A DNA stretch of 64,000 bases, taken from contig NZ_AP013072.1 in the NCBI RefSeq assembly GCF_000478925.1, positions 226,501-290,500 on the forward strand. The letters run 5' to 3'. The notes under the pieces were generated by a model. It was not told the origin of the DNA, did no database searches, and saw only the letters and a list, made by a program, of their open reading frames with translations. Made by a program: the position numbers and the translations under genes. This document shows positions 58,100-64,000 of this stretch, piece after piece. Positions within the stretch are counted from its first letter, which is position 1, and each line of letters begins with the position of its first letter. Source of the stretch: Streptococcus anginosus subsp. whileyi MAS624 (GTDB lineage Bacteria > Bacillota > Bacilli > Lactobacillales > Streptococcaceae).

Positions 58100-58882
58100 A
58101 TGGCAGTAATTTCAATGAAACAACTTCTTGAGGCTGGTGTACACTTTGGTCACCAAACTCGTCGCTGGAACCCTAAGATGGCGAAGTATATCTTCACAGA
58201 ACGTAACGGTATCCACGTTATCGACTTGCAACAAACTGTAAAATTTGCAGATCAAGCATACGACTTTATGCGTGATGCGGCTGCTAACGATGCAGTTATC
58301 TTGTTTGTTGGTACGAAAAAACAAGCTGCTGATGCTGTAAAAGAAGAAGCAGAACGTGCTGGTCAATACTACATCAACCACCGTTGGTTGGGTGGAACGC
58401 TTACAAATTGGGAAACGATTCAAAAACGTGTTGCTCGTTTGAAAGAAATCAAACGTATGGAAGAAGACGGAATTTTTGATGTTCTTCCTAAAAAAGAAGT
58501 CGCTCTTCTTAACAAACAACGCGCTCGTCTTGAAAAATTCTTGGGTGGTATCGAAGAAATGCCACGTATTCCAGATGTGATGTATGTTGTGGATCCACAT
58601 AAAGAACAAATCGCTGTTAAAGAAGCTAAGAAATTAGGTATTCCAGTTGTAGCGATGGTGGATACAAATACAGATCCAGATGACATTGATGTCATCATTC
58701 CAGCTAACGACGATGCTATTCGTGCTGTTAAGTTAATCACTGCGAAAATGGCTGATGCAATTATCGAAGGCCGCCAAGGTGAAGATAACGTTGAATCAGT
58801 AGAAGCAGAATTAGCTGCAGCTGATTCACAAGCAGATTCTATCGAAGAAATCGTTGAAGTTGTCGAAGGCTCAAACGAATAA
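58100..58882 (+). CDS. rpsB: 30S ribosomal protein S2
   Basis: 260 residues. [20 protein letters not shown] and [17 protein letters not shown] are diagnostic. The C-terminus is an acidic tail ([12 protein letters not shown]). AAAAGGAG site. tsf follows after 82 bases containing an attenuator-like hairpin. Confidence 0.98.
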   Translation: MAVISMKQLLEAGVHFGHQTRRWNPKMAKYIFTERNGIHVIDLQQTVKFADQAYDFMRDAAANDAVILFVGTKKQAADAVKEEAERAGQYYINHRWLGGTLTNWETIQKRVARLKEIKRMEEDGIFDVLPKKEVALLNKQRARLEKFLGGIEEMPRIPDVMYVVDPHKEQIAVKEAKKLGIPVVAMVDTNTDPDDIDVIIPANDDAIRAVKLITAKMADAIIEGRQGEDNVESVEAELAAADSQADSIEEIVEVVEGSNE

Positions 58883-58899
58883 TCAAGTAACGAACTTAT

Positions 58900-58927
58900 G
58901 GGGCGGGGCCTAGCCCTCCCTTTTTTA
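58900..58927 (+). terminator. rpsB-tsf attenuator hairpin
   Basis: GGG-GC-GGGGC-cta-GCCC-T-CCC followed by TTTTTT. Looks like a partial terminator that lowers tsf relative to rpsB. Confidence 0.75.
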
Positions 58928-58964
58928 TTAAATAAAACCGTAATATTTTAATTGGAGGATCAAA

Positions 58965-60008
58965 ATGGCAGAAATTACAGCTAAGCTTGTAAAAGAATTG
59001 CGCGAAAAATCTGGTGCTGGTGTCATGGACGCTAAAAAAGCACTTGTAGAAGTAGATGGCGATATCGAAAAAGCAATTGAATTGCTTCGTGAAAAAGGTA
59101 TGGCAAAAGCTGCTAAAAAAGCAGACCGTGTTGCTGCTGAAGGATTGACTGGTGTCTATGTAAACGGCAATGTTGCCGCTATCGTTGAAGTGAACTCAGA
59201 AACAGACTTTGTAGCAAAAAATGCTCAATTCGTTGAATTGGTAAACGAAACAGCTAAAGTAATCGCAGAAGGCAAACCAGCTAACAACGAAGAAGCTCTT
59301 GCTTTGACAATGCCTTCAGGTGAAACACTTGAAGCTGCTTATGTTAGTGCAACTGCTACAATCGGAGAAAAAATCTCATTCCGTCGTTTTGCAGTTGTTG
59401 AAAAAGCAGATGATCAAGTATTTGGAGCTTACCAACACAATGGTGGACGTATCGGCGTTATCACAGTTCTTTCAGGTAGTGACGAAGATCTTGCAAAACA
59501 CGTGGCAATGCATGTTGCAGCTATGAAGCCTTCTGTTCTTTCATACAAAGAATTGAGCGAAGAATTTATCCATGATGAATTGGCTCAAATGAACCACAAA
59601 ATTGATCAAGACAACGAAAGTCGTGCAATGGTTGGTAAACCAGCGCTTCCACACTACAAATTTGGTTCTAAACTTCAATTGACGGATGAAGTGATTGCAC
59701 AAGCTGAAGAAGACATCAAAGCTGGTCTTGCAGCTGAAGGTAAGCCAGAAAAAATCTGGGATAAAATTATTCCTGGTAAAATGGATCGCTTCATGCTGGA
59801 CAATACAAAAGTTGACCAAGCTTACACATTACTTGCGCAAGTCTATATCATGGACGACAGCAAGACTGTTGAAGCATTCCTTGAAAGTCAAGGTGTGACA
59901 ATTGCAAGCTTCACTCGTTTTGAAGTAGGTGACGGTATTGAAAAAGCTGCCAATGATTTTGAATCAGAAGTAGCTGCTACGATGGCTGCTGCTCTTGGTC
60001 AAAACTAA
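58965..60008 (+). CDS. tsf: elongation factor Ts
   Basis: 347 residues, the usual streptococcal length. Exchanges GDP for GTP on EF-Tu. The TDF motif region [20 protein letters not shown] and the N-terminal [20 protein letters not shown] are conserved. GGAGG site. It ends at a strong terminator. Confidence 0.97.
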   Translation: MAEITAKLVKELREKSGAGVMDAKKALVEVDGDIEKAIELLREKGMAKAAKKADRVAAEGLTGVYVNGNVAAIVEVNSETDFVAKNAQFVELVNETAKVIAEGKPANNEEALALTMPSGETLEAAYVSATATIGEKISFRRFAVVEKADDQVFGAYQHNGGRIGVITVLSGSDEDLAKHVAMHVAAMKPSVLSYKELSEEFIHDELAQMNHKIDQDNESRAMVGKPALPHYKFGSKLQLTDEVIAQAEEDIKAGLAAEGKPEKIWDKIIPGKMDRFMLDNTKVDQAYTLLAQVYIMDDSKTVEAFLESQGVTIASFTRFEVGDGIEKAANDFESEVAATMAAALGQN

Positions 60009-60041
60009 GGCAATCAATAGTTAGCGTTTAAATCATAAATA

Positions 60042-60082
60042 AAAAGGTTAGAGAGCTGATATAACTCTCTAGCCTTTTCTAA
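60042..60082 (+). terminator. tsf terminator
   Basis: AAAAGG-T-TAGAGAG (60042-60055) pairs with CTCTCTAGCCTTTT (60065-60078), one G-U pair. Probably serves the convergent minus-strand gene as well. Confidence 0.8.
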
Positions 60083-60094
60083 TAGTGTCTGTGA

Positions 60095-60445
60095 TTATTT
60101 TACAATTTTTTTCGTGAATCCCTTGTGAGAAATCACAGAGTCTACAAAGATTAAAACGATTAAAGAAATTAGTAGATAGGTAATTTCGGAGTAGGTAAAA
60201 GCGATTCGATATGTTTGTGTAAAGAGAATAGCACAGACACTTACAGCAATGATGGCTAAATCAATTGTCCATTTTGTTTTAGGGTTTATTGAAGACGGTT
60301 CAAATAAAAATGGAGCAAATAAGCAGATGACTAACGGGATGACTTGGACATCCACATAATCAGCAGAAATAACTGTAAAAAAGAATAAAGTTGAAACCAA
60401 CCAAACCAGTACATGACGTGTATATTTGAACCAATCCATTTTCAT
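60095..60445 (-). CDS. small membrane protein, unknown
   Basis: 116 residues; AAGGAGG 8 bases before the minus-strand ATG at 60445. Four hydrophobic segments (VLVWLVSTLFFFTVIS; VIPLVICLFAPFLF; IDLAIIAVSVCAILF; YLLISLIVLIFVDSVIS). Short basic tail KGFTKKIVK. No recognised family. Convergent to tsf and divergent from ctsR. Confidence 0.7.
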   Translation of the reverse strand: MKMDWFKYTRHVLVWLVSTLFFFTVISADYVDVQVIPLVICLFAPFLFEPSSINPKTKWTIDLAIIAVSVCAILFTQTYRIAFTYSEITYLLISLIVLIFVDSVISHKGFTKKIVK

Positions 60446-60603
60446 TCATTTGGCCTCCTTTATTGATATCGTCAAATTTTCATCTATATTATAACGCTTT
60501 AAAATTAAAAGGCAAGCGTTTACACTTAAATTGTTGCTAGTAGATAAGCTTTTTCACTTGCTTGAATAATCAGACTTTTCAGTTTTTCATTTAGCGCTTT
60601 CTC

Positions 60604-60652
60604 TTTCAAAAATGGAAGAATTTCGGTATAATATTAGTCAAAGATAGTCAAT
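60604..60652 (+). promoter_or_regulatory. ctsR-clpC promoter with CtsR operator
   Basis: -35 TTTCAA (60604-60609), 17 bases, TATAAT (60627-60632). The CtsR heptad repeat AGTCAAA-GAT-AGTCAAT (60636-60652) overlaps the predicted start site. It matches the known (A/G)GTCAAA-N3 direct repeat with one mismatch in the second half. CtsR represses its own operon. Confidence 0.85.
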
Positions 60653-60703
60653 GTCAGTTGTGGATATGATTTATAGAATGAGGTCTAAAGGGAAGGAGTT
60701 GGC

Positions 60704-61165
60704 ATGAGTAGTAAAAATACATCAGATAGTATTGAAGAATATATTAAAACTCTTTTGGCGCAGGCAGGAATTGCAGAGTTGAAGCGAAGTGAGATTGCAG
60801 ATGTTTTTCAAGTTGTTCCTAGTCAGATAAACTATGTAATAAAGACACGATTTACAGAAAGTCGTGGCTATATTGTTGAAAGTAAGCGTGGTGGAGGTGG
60901 CTACATTCGGATTGGTCGAATTGAATTTTCCAATCACCATGAGTTGCTTTGTGATTTGTTGCATAGCGTTGGTGAGCAGATTAGCCATCAGGTCTTTACA
61001 GATATTATTCAGCTGTTATTTGATGAACAGATCATGACAGAACGAGAAGGGAATCTTCTTTTAGCGACGACAACAGACAGGGTATTGGGAGTAAATGCTG
61101 CACAGATTCGTGCGCGGATGTTAAAGAAAATTTTACAACAAGTTGATAGAAAAGGGAGAAACTAA
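60704..61165 (+). CDS. ctsR: heat-shock repressor CtsR
   Basis: 153 residues. Winged helix-turn-helix (LKRSEIADVFQVVPSQINYV) and the glycine-rich thermosensing wing RGGGG at residues 62-66. Represses clp and other protein-quality genes until heat releases it. GGAAGGAG site. clpC follows after three bases. Confidence 0.96.
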   Translation: MSSKNTSDSIEEYIKTLLAQAGIAELKRSEIADVFQVVPSQINYVIKTRFTESRGYIVESKRGGGGYIRIGRIEFSNHHELLCDLLHSVGEQISHQVFTDIIQLLFDEQIMTEREGNLLLATTTDRVLGVNAAQIRARMLKKILQQVDRKGRN

Positions 61166-61168
61166 TAT

Positions 61169-63598
61169 ATGAAATATTCAAAAGCTTTGACAGAAAGTAT
61201 TGAGTCGGCACAACTGTTAGCGAGTCATTTTGAAACGGATTATTTGGAGTCTTGGCAGCTGTTGATTGCTATGGCAAATAATCCTTATAGTGTTGCTGGT
61301 TCAGTTTTAAATGATTACCCACTTGAAATTGATGATTTTGAGAAAGCAGCCTTTCATATCACAGGAAAGATTTATCAACAAGAGGGAAGCTTTACCATTT
61401 GGCCATTTTCTCATCGTATGAAAGTGTTGTTTTTAACAGCTGAGCGAATTGCAGAGGCTGTGCATGCTAAGAATCTTGGGACAGAGCATGTGTTGTTAGC
61501 TATGCTGTTTGACCGAGGAAGTTTGGCGGCACGTCTCCTTGAATTTACAGGCTTTAGCTATGAGGATAAAGAAGGCGTTTTACGTATGACCGATCTTCGG
61601 AAAAACTTAGAGCATAAGGCTAGCTGGGGTAAAGAAGATATAAAAGCTATTCGCCACTTAAATAAAAATATTGCTGCAGCGAAACAAACGATGGCCAATA
61701 TGATGGGGATGCCTCCTTCTACTAGTGGCGGACTAGAAGATTATACCCGTGATTTAACCGAAATGGCTCGTGCTGGTCTTTTAGAACCGGTCGTTGGGCG
61801 TGATAAAGAGATTTCTCGCATGCTTCAGATTTTAAGTCGCAAGACGAAAAATAATCCAGTGTTGGTAGGAGATGCAGGAGTTGGGAAGACAGCATTAGCC
61901 CTTGGTTTGGCGCAACGTGTGGCAGCTGGTCAAGTTCCAAATGAGCTTGCAAAGATGAGAGTTTTAGAGCTAGATTTAATGAATGTGGTGGCTGGAACTC
62001 GTTTTCGTGGTGATTTTGAGGAACGGATGAACAATATTATCAATGATATTGAAGCAGATGGACATGTCATTCTTTTCATTGATGAGCTTCATACTATTAT
62101 GGGGTCGGGTAGCGGGATTGACTCGACATTAGATGCAGCGAACATTCTCAAGCCAGCTTTAGCTAGAGGGACGCTCAGAACGGTCGGCGCAACGACACAA
62201 GAAGAGTACCAGAAATATATTGAAAAGGACGCAGCTCTTTCACGGAGATTTGCCAAGATTACTATTGAAGAGCCGACGGTAGCTGATAGTATTGCGATTT
62301 TACAGGGGCTCAAGAAAAGTTATGAAGAACACCACAAAGTGGTGATTACAGATTCAGCGATTGAGACAGCTGTTAAGTATGCTCATCGTTATCTAACAAG
62401 CAAACACCTACCTGACTCGGCGATTGATTTGCTAGATGAAGCTGCTGCAACGGTACAAAATAAAGGTCCACAAAATCATGTGAAAGCAGAATTGAGTGCA
62501 GCAGACGAGGCTTTAATGGCAGGCGATTGGAAAAAGGTTGGCGCTTTGTTGGAGAAAGAAAGTCAGCCAATTGTCTACAAACTAAAGGTTAAAGACGAGG
62601 ATATTTTGGCAACACTCAGCGGTTTATCGGGCATTCCTGTGCAAAAGTTGACGCAAACAGATGCGAAGAAATACCTTCATTTAGAAAAGGAACTTCACAA
62701 ACGGGTCATTGGGCAAAATGAAGCAATTTCTGCTATCAGTCGAGCGATTCGGCGCAATCAATCCGGCATCCGCACCAGCAAACGTCCCATCGGCTCCTTT
62801 ATGTTCTTAGGGCCAACCGGGGTCGGAAAAACTGAGCTAGCTAAGGCTTTGGCAGAAGTTCTCTTTGATGACGAAACGGCACTGATTCGTTTTGATATGA
62901 GTGAATACATGGAAAAATTTGCTGCCAGTCGCCTTAATGGAGCGCCTCCAGGTTATGTTGGTTATGAAGAAGGGGGCGAATTGACTGAAAAAGTTCGCAA
63001 TCGTCCGTACTCTGTGCTCCTCTTTGATGAGGTAGAAAAAGCTCATCCTGATATTTTCAATGTGCTTCTCCAAGTCTTAGATGACGGGGTGCTGACAGAC
63101 AGCAAGGGGCGTAAGGTGGATTTTTCCAATACCATTATCATTATGACCAGCAATCTTGGTGCGACAAGTTTACGGGACGACAAGACGGTTGGGTTCGGAG
63201 CAAGAGATGTTCGTTTTGATCATGAAAATATGGAAAAACGAATGATGGAAGAGCTAAAGAAAGCTTATCGTCCAGAATTTATTAACCGAATTGATGAAAA
63301 GGTTGTTTTTCACAGTTTGACTAGCGAAGACATGCAGGAAGTAGTGAAAATTATGGTGCAACCGCTCATTTCTAGTCTTGCAGAAAAAGGAATTAAACTC
63401 AAATTCCAGCCGAGTGCTTTGAAGCTTCTAGCTCAAGAGGGCTATGATCCTGAAATGGGAGCTCGTCCATTGCGTCGAATTCTACAAACTCGGGTGGAAG
63501 ACCATTTATCAGAATTACTTTTAGCAGGTGAGCTAAAAACGGGACAAAGCTTAAAAGTCGGTGTCAAGGCTGGAAAATTGAAGTTTGAAGTGCTCTGA
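61169..63598 (+). CDS. clpC: ATP-dependent Clp protease ATP-binding subunit ClpC
   Basis: 809 residues. N-terminal Clp repeat domain (about 1-145), first AAA+ module with Walker A GDAGVGKT (234-241) and Walker B (VILFIDELH). A middle domain near 410-475 is followed by the second AAA+ module with GPTGVGKT (548-555) and VLLFDEVEKAH. It unfolds proteins for ClpP. Co-transcribed with its repressor ctsR from a CtsR-controlled promoter. Confidence 0.96.
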   Translation: MKYSKALTESIESAQLLASHFETDYLESWQLLIAMANNPYSVAGSVLNDYPLEIDDFEKAAFHITGKIYQQEGSFTIWPFSHRMKVLFLTAERIAEAVHAKNLGTEHVLLAMLFDRGSLAARLLEFTGFSYEDKEGVLRMTDLRKNLEHKASWGKEDIKAIRHLNKNIAAAKQTMANMMGMPPSTSGGLEDYTRDLTEMARAGLLEPVVGRDKEISRMLQILSRKTKNNPVLVGDAGVGKTALALGLAQRVAAGQVPNELAKMRVLELDLMNVVAGTRFRGDFEERMNNIINDIEADGHVILFIDELHTIMGSGSGIDSTLDAANILKPALARGTLRTVGATTQEEYQKYIEKDAALSRRFAKITIEEPTVADSIAILQGLKKSYEEHHKVVITDSAIETAVKYAHRYLTSKHLPDSAIDLLDEAAATVQNKGPQNHVKAELSAADEALMAGDWKKVGALLEKESQPIVYKLKVKDEDILATLSGLSGIPVQKLTQTDAKKYLHLEKELHKRVIGQNEAISAISRAIRRNQSGIRTSKRPIGSFMFLGPTGVGKTELAKALAEVLFDDETALIRFDMSEYMEKFAASRLNGAPPGYVGYEEGGELTEKVRNRPYSVLLFDEVEKAHPDIFNVLLQVLDDGVLTDSKGRKVDFSNTIIIMTSNLGATSLRDDKTVGFGARDVRFDHENMEKRMMEELKKAYRPEFINRIDEKVVFHSLTSEDMQEVVKIMVQPLISSLAEKGIKLKFQPSALKLLAQEGYDPEMGARPLRRILQTRVEDHLSELLLAGELKTGQSLKVGVKAGKLKFEVL

Positions 63599-63644
63599 GT
63601 TTTTATTCGAAGCATTCATCAGGGAATAGATAAGGTATTTTAAT

Positions 63645-64000
63645 ATGGACATTCGTGAAATGGTAGAAGAAGATTACGACCAAGTTTACCAATTATGGCT
63701 GTCATGTGCAGGTATGGGCTTAAATCATTTGGATGATTCTAAGGAGGGGATTGCACAGTTTCTAAAAAGGAACCCTCAAACTTGTCTGGTAGCAGTAGAA
63801 AATCAAATAATTATTGGAGCGATTTTAGTTGGCTTTGATGGTCGAAGGGCATATATCTATCATACAGCTGTTCATCCGAGTTACCGTAGGAGAGGGATTG
63901 CTCGGAAGTTGGTTGAGACAGTTTTAACTGTCTTAGATGAGTTAAAAATTCACAAGGTTGCCTTGGTTGTCTTTAAAAGGAATGCAGAAGGAAACAAGTT
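63645..64000 (+). CDS. GNAT-family acetyltransferase, 3' end outside window
   Basis: The ATG at 63645 opens MDIREMVEEDYDQVYQLWLS and the frame stays open to the window end (118 codons). The acetyl-CoA motif is VHPSYRRRGIARKLVET, and KVALVVFKRNAEGNK follows. The substrate is unknown. It begins 46 bases after clpC without an evident terminator between. No strong Shine-Dalgarno (GATAAGG about 11 bases upstream). Confidence 0.8.
   Translation, partial: MDIREMVEEDYDQVYQLWLSCAGMGLNHLDDSKEGIAQFLKRNPQTCLVAVENQIIIGAILVGFDGRRAYIYHTAVHPSYRRRGIARKLVETVLTVLDELKIHKVALVVFKRNAEGNK

Overview
The window is a Streptococcus chromosome segment. Evidence: the mutL-ruvA-tag-cinA-recA block, the ireB-ruvX-DUF1292 trio, folC-cls-nrdD-nrdG directly before the S10/spc/alpha ribosomal operon, a ComX competence sigma factor, ComX-type promoter boxes (TACGAATA class) and two CiaR-type small-RNA promoters. 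The gene order resembles S. pneumoniae, as far as I remember it, but the intergenic repeats and ComX sequence fit a sanguinis/anginosus/mitis-type oral streptococcus. I cannot name the species. No tRNA, rRNA or CRISPR array was seen.

Layout. 1-6.9 kb: DNA repair and competence (mutL 3' part, ruvA, tag, a broken EamA transporter, cinA and recA behind a com-box). recA carries a one-base loss in a poly-A run at its 5' end. 6.9-19 kb: spx, two YehR-like lipoproteins (one frameshifted, one apparently starting on ATC), ireB-ruvX-DUF1292, folC, a lipoprotein, cls, a second com-box with a 44-aa ORF and a 513-aa membrane protein, then the anaerobic ribonucleotide reductase cluster nrdD/nrdG. 19-28.9 kb: an AT-rich integrated element, now decayed. 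It carries an intact LPXTG surface protein with three near-identical Cna-B repeats, a broken sigma-like gene, a triplet of large serine recombinases that are all inactivated, and a broken ORF6N gene. 29-42 kb: a two-component system, a PTS permease with HAD phosphatase and a divergent broken RpiR regulator, polA (possibly leaderless), a CoA-binding protein, two broken P-loop kinases, two CiaR-driven csRNA genes, DUF975 and tgt. 42-57 kb: the ribosomal protein operon from rpsJ to rplQ, with secY, adk, infA and rpoA. 57-64 kb: comX, rpsB-tsf, ctsR-clpC and a truncated acetyltransferase gene.

How it fits together: comX (57.4 kb) encodes the sigma factor expected to read the com-boxes at 4.38 kb (cinA-recA) and 13.57 kb. 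CiaR, not in this window, would drive the csRNAs at 38.1 and 41.2 kb. In pneumococcus such csRNAs damp competence by base-pairing to comC mRNA. Housekeeping genes are intact except recA, while accessory genes carry many single-stop or single-base lesions.
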